Assembly (NCBI RefSeq): GCF_947489715.1
Contig: NZ_CANLER010000001.1
Coordinates: forward strand, 186,001 to 250,000
DNA length: 64,000 bases
Direction of reading: 5' to 3'
From: an uncultured Roseovarius sp.
GTDB taxonomy: Bacteria; Pseudomonadota; Alphaproteobacteria; Rhodobacterales; Rhodobacteraceae
Part shown: positions 9,434-17,921 of the stretch, piece after piece
How the letters are laid out: each line of letters begins with the position of its first letter
Position numbering within the stretch: position 1 is the stretch's first letter
The notes under the pieces: generated by a model
What the model was told of the DNA's origin: nothing
Databases searched by the model: none
What the model saw: the letters and a program-made list of their open reading frames with translations, nothing else
Position numbers and translations under genes: made by a program

Positions 9434-9789
9434 GCTGCGGCAATCCCATCAGTTGGCACATTAATCAAGAACATTCGCCGATCTTTTTGGCACCCGATCA
9501 GAAAAAGATCGAGATTTCATTTGTCGTCCGACTGAATACCAAAACTAGTGTAAATAGCATTGGGTCGGTCGTTCCAAATAACCTATTGATTCAAAAGAAG
9601 ACATACAGCTTGGTTTGCTGCACCTTGGCTTACTGCGGCGAAATGGAAAGGAGCCCAGTAAGCAATCGTGCCTGAAAATTTACCACCTTGAACATAATCA
9701 TGAGGATAAGAAAGTAATGCCAGGCTGGTAATCACCGCGCAATCAGAACGTGCCTTGGACAAGAGGGTGGAAAACAGGTGCGGTATCCG
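9434..9789. other. 356-base intergenic stretch, no gene seen
   Basis: No convincing reading frame, RNA gene or terminator with a T-run was found. The region is visibly more AT-rich than its surroundings. Its only clear structure is a 10-bp inverted repeat close to the SDR gene, listed separately. It probably holds the promoter of the minus-strand SDR. Confidence 0.5.
9479..9511. repeat. 10-bp perfect inverted repeat upstream of the SDR gene
   Basis: Arms CGATCTTTTT and AAAAAGATCG are separated by 13 bases. They lie 46-78 bases upstream of the SDR start codon. There is no T-run outside the arms, so this is more likely an operator or a structured leader than a terminator. Confidence 0.45.
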
Positions 9790-10053
9790 TCAACCGCCCG
9801 GCACGACGAGCTTTCGGGACGTGCCGTTCAGGGCGAGCATTAGGGTGCCATCTTCGATAGCAACGATCGTGCCAGACCCCAGCTTGTCCCCTGTGGTTAC
9901 GCTTTTGATCTTGCCGTTGCTGTAACGCACCAGGGCCTTGACGCTATCGGGCTTGATCACGGTGCCCAGCAGAGTGACCCAGGAATGCTTCAATGCGTTT
10001 TCATTCGTGGCGGCCCGCAGGGTGCCCTGCGGTGTTTCTGTATTGTCTGACAT
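9790..10053 (-). CDS. Small conserved hypothetical protein, PilP-like fold possible
   Basis: An 87-residue protein with a soluble N-terminus and the core KSVTTGDKLGSGTIVAIEDG, which resembles the small beta domain seen in type IV pilus biogenesis protein PilP. There is no signal peptide and no pilus gene nearby, so a pilus role is unlikely to be read from context. The ATG at MSDN was preferred over an in-frame start 15 codons upstream because the extra residues look non-coding. It follows purF on the minus strand, about 180 bases downstream of the purF stop. Confidence 0.6.
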   Translation of the reverse strand: MSDNTETPQGTLRAATNENALKHSWVTLLGTVIKPDSVKALVRYSNGKIKSVTTGDKLGSGTIVAIEDGTLMLALNGTSRKLVVPGG

Positions 10054-10231
10054 TTTGGGGTTAGCCTTGATTTCTCGCGCGCTTTTGGCTTGACACAACA
10101 GTGTAACTAAGCGCGCGGCGGGCGCATAACAGGGCTAGTCTGGAATGAAAAGCGGTAAGATACGCCACATCGGCGGAATTACGCTGCAACGCAGCATTGC
10201 TCAGTCGAATAGAGGCGACTAACGCGAGAAA

Positions 10232-11683
10232 CTATTCCGCTGCTTTCAGCTCAAACCCTTTTTCGATCATGTCCGAGGGGGACACCGGGTATTCACCCGA
10301 GAAGCAGGCATCGCAATATTGCGGGCACTTGGCGTCGCGGCCTTTGACCTCGCCCACTGCACGGTAGAGCCCATCAAGTGAAATGAATTTCAGACTATCC
10401 ACGGCAAGATGCTCGCACATTTCGTCTTCGCTCATCGTGGCGGCCAGCAGTTTCTCACGCTCGGGCGTATCGACCCCGTAAAAGCAAGGCCAGGCCGTGG
10501 GCGGAGACGCGATGCGGAAATGCACTTCGGCGGCACCTGCATCAAGGATCATTTCTTTGATCTTGCGGCTGGTGGTGCCGCGCACGACGCTGTCATCCAC
10601 AAGGATCACCCGTTTTCCTTTGATGAGTGCGCGGTTGACGTTGAGCTTGAGCCGCACACCCATGTTGCGGATCTGCTCGGTCGGTTCAATAAAGGTCCGG
10701 CCCATATATTGATTACGGATAATGCCCATTGCGTAGGGGATGCCGGATTCGTGGCTGAAACCGATTGCTGCTGGTGTGCCGCTGTCAGGCACTGGACAAA
10801 CAAGATCAGCGTCAACAGGTGCTTCTCGAGCCAGTTCGATCCCGATTTGACGGCGCGTTTCATAGACACTGCGGCCACCGATGATGCTATCGGGACGGGA
10901 GAAGTAAACATGTTCGAAGATGCAGAAACGGGATGCCTGCGGGCGGAAGGGGTAATGGCTTTCGACGCCTTTGCTGGTGATCACGACCATTTCGCCGGGC
11001 GCTATTTCACGCACATATTTGGCACCGATGATATCCAGCGCACAGGTCTCGGAACTCAACACCCAACCATCGCCGACCTGACCCAGTACCAGAGGGCGCA
11101 CACCCAACGGGTCACGCACTCCAATCAACTTGGTCCGAGTCATAGCTACAACTGAAAACGCTCCTTCGACACGGCGCAAGGCGTCTTCCATCCGCTCGGG
11201 GATGGTACGTTGCAGGGAACGGGCCATCAGGTGGATGATACATTCACTGTCAGAATTGGATTGGAAGATCGAACCGCGCTCAATCAATTCCTTACGCAGT
11301 GCATCGGCATTGGTGATGTTGCCGTTATGGGCGATGGCGGCACCACCCATGGAAAACTCGCCAAAGAAGGGCTGCACATCGCGGATCACCGGGGTTTTAC
11401 CCCCCGCTGTCGAATAGCGCACATGGCCAATTGACAATGGCCCGGGCAGCGTTTCCATCAACGACTGCTTGGTGAAATTGTCGCGCACATAGCCAAAGCG
11501 TCGGGCCGAGTTGAAACCTTTTTCAGGATGATGACAGACGATACCGCCAGCCTCTTGTCCGCGGTGTTGCAGGGCGTGCAGGCCAAGGGCCACGAAATTC
11601 GCTGCATCGGTAACGCCGATGACGCCGAATATGCCGCATTCCTCGTGGAGTTTATCATCATCAAAGGGATGGGCGGGGGGCAT
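10232..11683 (-). CDS. purF: Amidophosphoribosyltransferase
   Basis: Catalyses the first committed step of purine synthesis, PRPP plus glutamine to phosphoribosylamine. With the chosen ATG (MPPAHPFDDD) the N-terminal nucleophile is Cys16 in EECGIFG, exposed after removal of a short propeptide. The glutaminase domain fills the first half. The PRPP-binding loop VILVDDSVVRGTTS is in the second half. The frame remains open for another 27 codons upstream (GTG at 11764, ATG at 11740), and none of the starts has a strong Shine-Dalgarno, so the start is uncertain. The residues before MPPAHPF do not look like family sequence. Confidence 0.95.
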   Translation of the reverse strand: MPPAHPFDDDKLHEECGIFGVIGVTDAANFVALGLHALQHRGQEAGGIVCHHPEKGFNSARRFGYVRDNFTKQSLMETLPGPLSIGHVRYSTAGGKTPVIRDVQPFFGEFSMGGAAIAHNGNITNADALRKELIERGSIFQSNSDSECIIHLMARSLQRTIPERMEDALRRVEGAFSVVAMTRTKLIGVRDPLGVRPLVLGQVGDGWVLSSETCALDIIGAKYVREIAPGEMVVITSKGVESHYPFRPQASRFCIFEHVYFSRPDSIIGGRSVYETRRQIGIELAREAPVDADLVCPVPDSGTPAAIGFSHESGIPYAMGIIRNQYMGRTFIEPTEQIRNMGVRLKLNVNRALIKGKRVILVDDSVVRGTTSRKIKEMILDAGAAEVHFRIASPPTAWPCFYGVDTPEREKLLAATMSEDEMCEHLAVDSLKFISLDGLYRAVGEVKGRDAKCPQYCDACFSGEYPVSPSDMIEKGFELKAAE

Positions 11684-11808
11684 CTGTTTGGACAAGGCGG
11701 GCAGCTCCGAATCCGTGTGTTCGTGAATTGCCCCGTACATAGGGGCTTGGGTGCAGTATGTCACGAAACTATCACAAAATCAGCAAGTATGAGATTGGGG
11801 TGTCCCCG

Positions 11809-11828
11809 TGACGCCACGTAAAGCGTCA
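11809..11828 (-). terminator. Short hairpin after the Hint-domain gene
   Basis: TGACGC and GCGTCA form a six-pair stem with an eight-base loop just past the stop of the Hint gene and upstream of purF. No T-run follows, so termination is uncertain. Confidence 0.3.
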
Positions 11829-11832
11829 GGCG

Positions 11833-12861
11833 CTATGTCAAATAAGCACGCATCAAGGTCGCGTCGGATTTTTTCAGAGTCAGTGCGGCGCTATCCCCGA
11901 ACTGATCAAGCCCTTCGTCAAGGGACGGGAACAGGGCCAAAAGCTCCTGCCTTTGATCTGATGATACGCCCGCAAGGGCATTTTTGGACAGAAAGAAGCT
12001 TTCGGTCAGTGAGCCGTTTGAAAGGATGATCTGGTGAGTGTCAAACATCAGATGAGTATAACGGATTTCATCTTGTTCACGGATCGACACTCCGGGCAGG
12101 CCACAGAGGTGTTTCGCGGCAATCAGAACCTCGGGTTGCCCAAACAGAACCTCCGCCATCGCAGAGGTGACAAAGATGCGATGTTCAGGCGACACGACAA
12201 GTTCCTCGACATTTCCGATGGAATTTGGCGCAAAGACCACGGGTGCGAAAGCTCCTTTTCCCGGAACTGTCGTTGAACCAACCCATTTGACCGGCAAATT
12301 GCCATTGTCGCGCGTCCACACAAGTTGCCCTGGTTTGATCGTCTCAACCCTTTTTTGACCGTCCGGTGTCTGGATCCTTGTGCGCGGGCCAAAACAGGTG
12401 ATGAAGTTCCGATATCGCGAGTCACCGATATTCGAGCCACCGGTCTTGATATAGGACACACCATCCTGAAGCTCTGTATCGGTTGCAAAGCCCCAGACAT
12501 CGCCCGTCACACCGCCCTGCGAAAATACCGTGATGGTAATCGTCGGGCCGGTCGGGTTACCGCTGCCATCAAGGGCGCGCATTAAAATCAGAGATTCGGC
12601 TTCGACTGCAGTGCCGTTTGGTAGGAGGCCGCCACCGTTGGCGATGATGTGGTTGTTTTCGTCATCATCTTCGAAAGTATTTCGACGACCGCCGGTGTCG
12701 TCGAGCGTCACAGTTGCTCCGCCGCCACCGGAATAGGTGAAAATGGTGCCATTGGGGGTGCTGGAATTGTTGATAACGGGATCGCCGACAATCCCACTAT
12801 TCGGGCTTGAGTCCACCACGAGGTTTGCACTGTCGATCGCAAAAAAGTTCCGAAGTACCAT
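11833..12861 (-). CDS. Hint-domain protein (342 aa)
   Basis: The N-terminal 150 residues are Gly/Asn/Asp-rich and beta-like. A Hint (hedgehog/intein-type) domain follows, beginning at Cys156 in the motif ITCFGPRTRIQTPDG, with the LVVSPEHRIFV block about 60 residues later. Hint domains can self-cleave at their N-terminal Cys. No intein C-terminal His-Asn is seen, so splicing is unlikely. There is no signal peptide, and such Rhodobacterales proteins are thought to leave the cell by type I secretion, which is inference. It lies next to a second, smaller Hint protein, and together they separate cvpA from purF. Confidence 0.8.
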   Translation of the reverse strand: MVLRNFFAIDSANLVVDSSPNSGIVGDPVINNSSTPNGTIFTYSGGGGATVTLDDTGGRRNTFEDDDENNHIIANGGGLLPNGTAVEAESLILMRALDGSGNPTGPTITITVFSQGGVTGDVWGFATDTELQDGVSYIKTGGSNIGDSRYRNFITCFGPRTRIQTPDGQKRVETIKPGQLVWTRDNGNLPVKWVGSTTVPGKGAFAPVVFAPNSIGNVEELVVSPEHRIFVTSAMAEVLFGQPEVLIAAKHLCGLPGVSIREQDEIRYTHLMFDTHQIILSNGSLTESFFLSKNALAGVSSDQRQELLALFPSLDEGLDQFGDSAALTLKKSDATLMRAYLT

Positions 12862-13012
12862 TGCTCTACCGTTTATCCATCAAGATTACTTGCCAACTAA
12901 TGCGGTTTGTTAGATCGGCAAGGCGCAAATATAGCAAGATTTCCCTTTAGTTCTATCGTTTTAGGCCAGGTTAGCGAATTTCGGCCCATCAGTTTCGCCA
13001 CTGATCGAGCAA

Positions 13013-13043
13013 CATGGCCGCCCCGGGATCAGGAGCGGCCGTG
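13013..13043 (-). terminator. GC-rich hairpin between the two Hint genes
   Basis: CATGGCCGC and GCGGCCGTG pair over nine bases with one mismatch and a 13-base loop. It lies 19 bases after the stop of the upstream Hint gene on the minus strand. The T-run is short and lies on the plus-strand side, so efficiency and direction are uncertain. Confidence 0.4.
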
Positions 13044-13061
13044 TTTTGGATGGCGGCGAAA

Positions 13062-13667
13062 TTAGGCGGCAAGCGCGTGCAGGCGTTCTGTTTCCGCAGT
13101 ATCCAACAGGGCCAGCAGGATGCGCGCTTCGGCATTGGTCAGTACCCGGAAGAAGCCATCGCTTTGGCCCGATTGGGCTGCGCAACGCAGCATTGCACCG
13201 CTGTTTGCAAAGATAATTTCGTCGGTATCGAAAGTCACTTCGACGGCAATGGTGTTGGGCAGACTGTCGATCTGGCGGGTGCCACGAAAGCCTTGAAGGG
13301 CTGGGACAGGCACAAGCACATATGGCGTGTCATAGAGGTCTTCGGCGTTGTCGTCGAAAATCATCACATGCTGGTCTTGGGTTAGGAACATGTCGTCGCA
13401 ATTGTTCAGTGCACCGCCGGGAACGTGCCACAGTTGAGTACCAGCCTTCAGGCGAGCCTGGCGCAACCCAGCGATGGGTGCAAGGCCACCGTCGAACGTG
13501 TAGATCGCATCGCCGAGGCTTAGCCGCTCGACCGGCATCCATCCACTTTCGGTCTCGACCATCGTGCCGGCAGTAAGGGCCGGTGCGGAGACGATCTGGC
13601 GGGGTTTTTCAGCGGCTTCAGAGACGGGTTCAAAGCTGGTGAAGGCGGTAGAATGATTGAGCAGCAT
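13062..13667 (-). CDS. Second, shorter Hint-domain protein
   Basis: A 201-residue protein with a Hint-like domain starting near residue 30 (ALTAGTMVETESGWMPVERL). The normal Cys at the start of the Hint domain reads Ala-Gly-Thr here, so the cleavage nucleophile appears to be missing. The QDQHVMIFDD block corresponds to SPEHR in the neighbour. The start at MLLNHS was chosen because AAGGA lies nine bases upstream; two in-frame ATGs further upstream lack this. It is about 200 bases upstream of the longer Hint gene in the same direction. Confidence 0.75.
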   Translation of the reverse strand: MLLNHSTAFTSFEPVSEAAEKPRQIVSAPALTAGTMVETESGWMPVERLSLGDAIYTFDGGLAPIAGLRQARLKAGTQLWHVPGGALNNCDDMFLTQDQHVMIFDDNAEDLYDTPYVLVPVPALQGFRGTRQIDSLPNTIAVEVTFDTDEIIFANSGAMLRCAAQSGQSDGFFRVLTNAEARILLALLDTAETERLHALAA

Positions 13668-13953
13668 GGGTCGGTTTCCTTGAGTTGGTGCGTTTCGTTG
13701 TCTGCCAACCAGCAGGACCCGAAAATCTGCCATAATTTCGACACCGTCGGGGCGATTAAAAGTCAATATTTCCATATGGTTGCTAGTCTTGGCGCAATAG
13801 AGCTATTCCCTGCCAGATGCGAACGCCGGGCAAGTATTTGTTAACCAAGATCGCGTGTTTCGCCTTAAAAAACAGGGGCTAGAGCAACGGCGGTAGTTCG
13901 CCGAATCACGTCGAAACTCGCCTTTTCAGTGCGAAAACTCTCGTTCGGGGCTG

Positions 13954-14520
13954 TTATTCAACCAACGACCCTTCGCATTTGCCAACCAGTTCTTCGTATT
14001 GCTGGGTGATCCAGCCAAGCGCCTGTTCAGGGTTGCCACTTTCGACCTTTTCGGTCATCCGCGCAAACACCCGGGCTGATCGGCTGTCGTCGATGATCTG
14101 GATATTCTGCGATGTGATGATGGTCTCGTAGACAAAATAGGCGATTGCCACCAGAAGGATGCCGCGCGCCACGCCAAAGATAAATCCCAACCCCTGATCC
14201 AGCCCGCCGAGGGCTGATCTTTGGACGAGAGACGAAAACAGTGGTGTGATCAGCGACGCGACAATGAGAGCCACGGCAAAAACCACTGCAAAGGCGGCAA
14301 TCATCGACAACTCGCAGCTATCAGAGATGAAATCACCGACGACGGGGATTTCCTTGACCAGCGGTTCAAGTTGCGGCGCAAAGATGAAAGCGACAATACC
14401 GGCTGCGATCCAGCCTGCGATGGCCAGAGCCTCTCGGACAAAACCGCGCGAATAGGCCAGCAGGGCCGATAAGACGATAACCAGCGCAACAACGCCGTCT
14501 ATGATGGTAAAGCCGTCCAT
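13954..14520 (-). CDS. cvpA: CvpA family membrane protein
   Basis: A 188-residue inner-membrane protein of the CvpA (colicin V production) family with four predicted helices: MDGFTIIDGVVALVIVLSAL at the start, then around residues 28-48, 72-95 and 105-128. The family affects envelope integrity; the mechanism is unresolved. In many bacteria cvpA precedes purF directly. Here two Hint-domain genes lie between them. It begins 27 bases after the radA stop, with a strong AGGAAGAGCAGGA upstream of its ATG. Confidence 0.9.
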   Translation of the reverse strand: MDGFTIIDGVVALVIVLSALLAYSRGFVREALAIAGWIAAGIVAFIFAPQLEPLVKEIPVVGDFISDSCELSMIAAFAVVFAVALIVASLITPLFSSLVQRSALGGLDQGLGFIFGVARGILLVAIAYFVYETIITSQNIQIIDDSRSARVFARMTEKVESGNPEQALGWITQQYEELVGKCEGSLVE

Positions 14521-14547
14521 TCCTGCTCTTCCTCAACCTCTTGGCGC

Positions 14548-15912
14548 TTAACCAGCACCGAATTTTTCACCCACAAAGCTTGTCAGATCACCCATCAGCG
14601 ACAGTTCCATGCCACTTTCTCCGGTGGATTTACCACCCGCGGGTGCGATGGCGGACGTGAAACCAAGTTTTCGGGCTTCTTTCAACCTGTTTTCTGTCTG
14701 TCCTACCGGTCTGAGCGCGCCGGACAAACTTATTTCGCCGAAAACCACCGTATCTGCGGGCAAAACTGTGTCTTCCCGGGCACTAAGCAGTGCGGCGGCC
14801 ACGGCCAGATCTGCGGCCGGTTCCGAGATTTTCAACCCTCCGGCGACGTTCAGATATACATCAAGCCCGGCAAAAGGGATGCCGCACCGCGATTCAAGCA
14901 CCGCCAGGATCATCGCCAGACGCGATCCATCCCAGCCGACAACCGCGCGCCGGGGTTGCGAATGCGGGGTAGGGGCCACCAACGCCTGTAACTCGACCAG
15001 CACGGGCCGTGTGCCCTCGATACCGGAAAAGACCACGCTGCCGGGGCTGGGTGTGCCACGCGTCGACAGGAAAAGCGCCGAAGGGTTGGCAACTTCGTCC
15101 AGTCCTTTGCCCGTCATCTCGAAAACGCCGATTTCATCTGCGGGACCAAAACGGTTCTTGACCGCACGCAGGATACGGAACTGATGGCCGCGTTCGCCTT
15201 CGAAATAAAGCACCGTGTCGACCATGTGTTCCACGACGCGGGGGCCAGCGATCTGGCCCTCCTTGGTGACATGGCCCACAAGGACGACCGAAACGCCCTT
15301 GCGCTTGGCAAAACTGGTCAATTCATGCGCAGCCGCACGGACCTGCGCCACGCTGCCCGGCGCGCTTTCGACCGTATCCGACCAGATCGTCTGGATTGAG
15401 TCGATGATCACGAGGCCCGGTGCCTCGGATTCAAGTGTCGTCAGGATATCGCGCAGCGACGTGGCGGCGGCCAGTTGCACAGGCGCATCTGCTAGGCCCA
15501 GTCGTTGTGCGCGCATGCGGACCTGTGCACTGGCTTCTTCACCTGAAACATAGATAGTTTTCAGCCCCGACTGGGCAAAGCGGGCGGCGGCTTGCAACAA
15601 AAGCGTGGATTTTCCGATACCGGGGTCTCCACCTACGAGGATCGCGCTGGCTGGCACCAGACCACCCCCCAGAACCCGGTCCAGCTCGGTTATTTTGGAA
15701 CAGGTACGCGGTGGCGGTGCTTCATCCGTGGACAGATCGCTGAGCGGGATCGGTGTGCCGCGTTTGGCCCCAAGGCTCTTGGACTTTGGGCCGGTTGTCA
15801 GTGGCGCTTCCTCTACGATGGAATTCCATTCGCCGCAGCCGTCACATCGGCCTGACCACCGGGAATGTACTGCGCCACAGACGGTACAGGTAAATGAGCT
15901 CGATTTTGCCAT
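14548..15912 (-). CDS. radA: DNA repair protein RadA
   Basis: A RecA-related ATPase that helps branch migration in recombination. The N-terminal zinc finger uses Cys9, Cys12, Cys23 and Cys26. Walker A GGDPGIGKST is at residues 94-103. The RadA-specific KNRFG motif and a C-terminal Lon-like domain with GISLSGALRPV-type sequence (GEISLSGALRPVGQ) are present. Length of 454 is standard. It sits between a coiled-coil membrane protein and cvpA on the minus strand. Confidence 0.96.
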   Translation of the reverse strand: MAKSSSFTCTVCGAVHSRWSGRCDGCGEWNSIVEEAPLTTGPKSKSLGAKRGTPIPLSDLSTDEAPPPRTCSKITELDRVLGGGLVPASAILVGGDPGIGKSTLLLQAAARFAQSGLKTIYVSGEEASAQVRMRAQRLGLADAPVQLAAATSLRDILTTLESEAPGLVIIDSIQTIWSDTVESAPGSVAQVRAAAHELTSFAKRKGVSVVLVGHVTKEGQIAGPRVVEHMVDTVLYFEGERGHQFRILRAVKNRFGPADEIGVFEMTGKGLDEVANPSALFLSTRGTPSPGSVVFSGIEGTRPVLVELQALVAPTPHSQPRRAVVGWDGSRLAMILAVLESRCGIPFAGLDVYLNVAGGLKISEPAADLAVAAALLSAREDTVLPADTVVFGEISLSGALRPVGQTENRLKEARKLGFTSAIAPAGGKSTGESGMELSLMGDLTSFVGEKFGAG

Positions 15913-15956
15913 GCCCCCTGATGCCCGAAGGCGCGGGGCCGGTCAAATGTCTAATC

Positions 15957-16721
15957 CTATTCCGCGGCGTAGCGCGGCATTGGAACGACATGCCCGTTGA
16001 TCGAGGTTGTGTCCGGTTGGACGAGTTCCGGCAAGATCTCAGCCAGCGAGTCGCGCAGGCGCGCCACCTGGCTGTTCGCCACGCTCTCATCGACCTCGAT
16101 TGCATTTTTCCAGTTTTGCAGCTTTGCCGTGATCTGTTTCGCATGGTCGATCTGGGCGTTGAAACTTTCGATCTCGTGCTGGCGCGCCTGCAAGAACGAC
16201 TGCGCCCTTGCAACGTTTTCGTCAGAATATGTAGTGGCCAAATCCTGACTGACCTGAGACATCTGTGCCGCAAGTTCAAGGATTTCTGGCTCGATACCCT
16301 CTAGATCGGGATGATTGCGAAGATGTACGATGCGTTCGCGCACTGCGTCATATTCCGATGACATCTTGAAAAGCCCGGCACGGTCTGATGCATGTGCTTT
16401 TGCATAAGCCTGAGCGACGTCCTGCATATTCATTTCAAAGCGCCGATGAGAGGTTTCCAATCGCATCACGCGATGGGCTGAGGGTAGGTAGACGCTGAGA
16501 AGCAAGAGCAAAAGGGTCAAGCCGACCTGTGCGATCTGCCCCGCATTTTCATATGTTACGCCGCCGATACCTGCCTGGAGTTCCAGCCAGGGCAGCACTC
16601 CGGTAGTCGCCAAAATGGTCATGATGACCATTGCTGTCGTGATTACGGCCAAAGCGATCATACCCACCGCATTCGCCAAAGTTGCCATGTTAAGAATAGT
16701 TGTTTTCAGTTGTTCAGACAT
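15957..16721 (-). CDS. Conserved hypothetical membrane-anchored coiled-coil protein
   Basis: A 254-residue protein with two N-terminal membrane helices (about residues 14-42 and 62-80) and then a long charged, helical region with heptad-like spacing from about 90 to 225. It lies 44 bases upstream of radA in the same direction, and homologues in that place are often labelled as repair proteins by position only. No catalytic motif is seen. A structural role at the membrane is the most that can be inferred. Confidence 0.7.
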   Translation of the reverse strand: MSEQLKTTILNMATLANAVGMIALAVITTAMVIMTILATTGVLPWLELQAGIGGVTYENAGQIAQVGLTLLLLLLSVYLPSAHRVMRLETSHRRFEMNMQDVAQAYAKAHASDRAGLFKMSSEYDAVRERIVHLRNHPDLEGIEPEILELAAQMSQVSQDLATTYSDENVARAQSFLQARQHEIESFNAQIDHAKQITAKLQNWKNAIEVDESVANSQVARLRDSLAEILPELVQPDTTSINGHVVPMPRYAAE

Positions 16722-16845
16722 GGAAATGCCCCCAATGATGTATGAGTATCATGTAGGATGTCCGAAAGCGGATTTCTGCCGGTTGGGGAAGCTGAGCGCT
16801 CAAAACCATTCACGTCTGAGCGACAGATTTGTAACGTATTGCCGC

Positions 16846-17307
16846 TTATCCGCTTGAGCTTTGTCGTCTATCTATTTGATTTTGCTTCTCTGTCAGGAAG
16901 CCAATTACTATGGATGCAAGTATGCAAGCGGTAAATAAGTAAAGCCCCCATGCGGTTTCGATCGTGCCAATGCCGATGCCTTTGGAGAGTGTGATGTAGA
17001 GCGCAATCAGAAAAACATCGGCCATGGCCAGTTTGCCCAATATATGGAGCACTGGCAGTACCTTTCGCCGCATCAATCTGAAATGGATCAAAGCAAGGCC
17101 CGTCGTTTTTAGATATGGCGCAAATAACGCGAAAAATGTGACAAGCAGCGCCAGAAAAACATCAGAATCCCACAGGCTTTGCAGCCCAGAGATGACGCTG
17201 ATTTCGCTAAGCCCAAACAGCGGTAAGCCTAGCCCAGCACGCATCAACGGTGCAAACCATGCGATGGGGAAGAGGACAAGCAGTGCTAGGTTGGTAAATT
17301 TCAGCAT
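16846..17307 (-). CDS. PqiA-like (paraquat-inducible protein A) membrane protein
   Basis: A 153-residue protein with four membrane helices. The segment around LKTTGLALIHFRLMRR followed by LHILGKLAMADVFLIAL matches the core of PqiA domains, which act with MCE proteins in lipid transport between membranes. Only one PqiA domain is present, whereas classical PqiA has two. No MCE gene is adjacent, so it may serve a distant partner or a different role. Confidence 0.7.
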   Translation of the reverse strand: MLKFTNLALLVLFPIAWFAPLMRAGLGLPLFGLSEISVISGLQSLWDSDVFLALLVTFFALFAPYLKTTGLALIHFRLMRRKVLPVLHILGKLAMADVFLIALYITLSKGIGIGTIETAWGLYLFTACILASIVIGFLTEKQNQIDRRQSSSG

Positions 17308-17382
17308 ATCGTCCTCAGCGTGGTGGCGAAGATTAGGTAACGTTTCGCATGGATCGTCACAAGGAGGTCAGTTTAGTTGAGA

Positions 17383-17403
17383 GTGATAAGCTTTTATTAT
17401 CAC
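17383..17403. repeat. 7-bp inverted repeat between the YbaK-like and PqiA-like genes
   Basis: GTGATAA and TTATCAC are separated by seven bases, just past the stop of the YbaK-like gene. No T-run follows in either direction. It may be a weak terminator or an operator for the PqiA-like gene. Confidence 0.35.
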
Positions 17404-17418
17404 GCATAAATTACTTAC

Positions 17419-17889
17419 CTATTTGACGAAATCTGCCTTGGAAGCTCCGGAAATACGGATCATTTCGGTTGGAGACGACGCAAAAACATGACGAGGTGTT
17501 CCGGCGGCAGCCCAAATCTGATCAAATTCAAGCAAGCGCGGATCGAAAAATGCCCGTGTCGGACTCAGGTGACCGATCGGAGAGACCCCCCCGATGGCGA
17601 AACCAGTTTGTGCTCGGATCAGATCAGCATCGGCTTTGCCCAACGCTTCACCGACCACTTTGCTGGCCTTTGTTGCGTCGACCTGATTACCACCTGCTGT
17701 GATGAACAGCAGTGCTTGATCAGAGGTGTCACCCCGAAAGATGATGGATTTGGCAATCTGATCGACATGACAGCCAATGAGATCTGCGGCCATTTGCGCG
17801 GTTGTCGCCTCTCCAATTTCAACCGGTTCAGCGCTGATTCCGGCCTCGGAAAGGGCGCGGGTGACGCGTTTAAGGCTTTTGCTCATCAT
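17419..17889 (-). CDS. YbaK/EbsC family aminoacyl-tRNA deacylase-like protein
   Basis: A 156-residue single-domain YbaK/ProX protein, expected to hydrolyse mischarged aminoacyl-tRNA in the cytoplasm. Family landmarks are the IAKSIIFRG segment, VVGEALGKAD, and the FAIGGVSPIGH stretch that shapes the active site. Two adjacent ATG codons could serve as start; GAGG lies nine bases upstream of the first. The substrate within the family cannot be told. Confidence 0.85.
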   Translation of the reverse strand: MMSKSLKRVTRALSEAGISAEPVEIGEATTAQMAADLIGCHVDQIAKSIIFRGDTSDQALLFITAGGNQVDATKASKVVGEALGKADADLIRAQTGFAIGGVSPIGHLSPTRAFFDPRLLEFDQIWAAAGTPRHVFASSPTEMIRISGASKADFVK

Positions 17890-17921
17890 GCAATCCTCGT
17901 GCTCGGCAAAGGTAAGACAGG

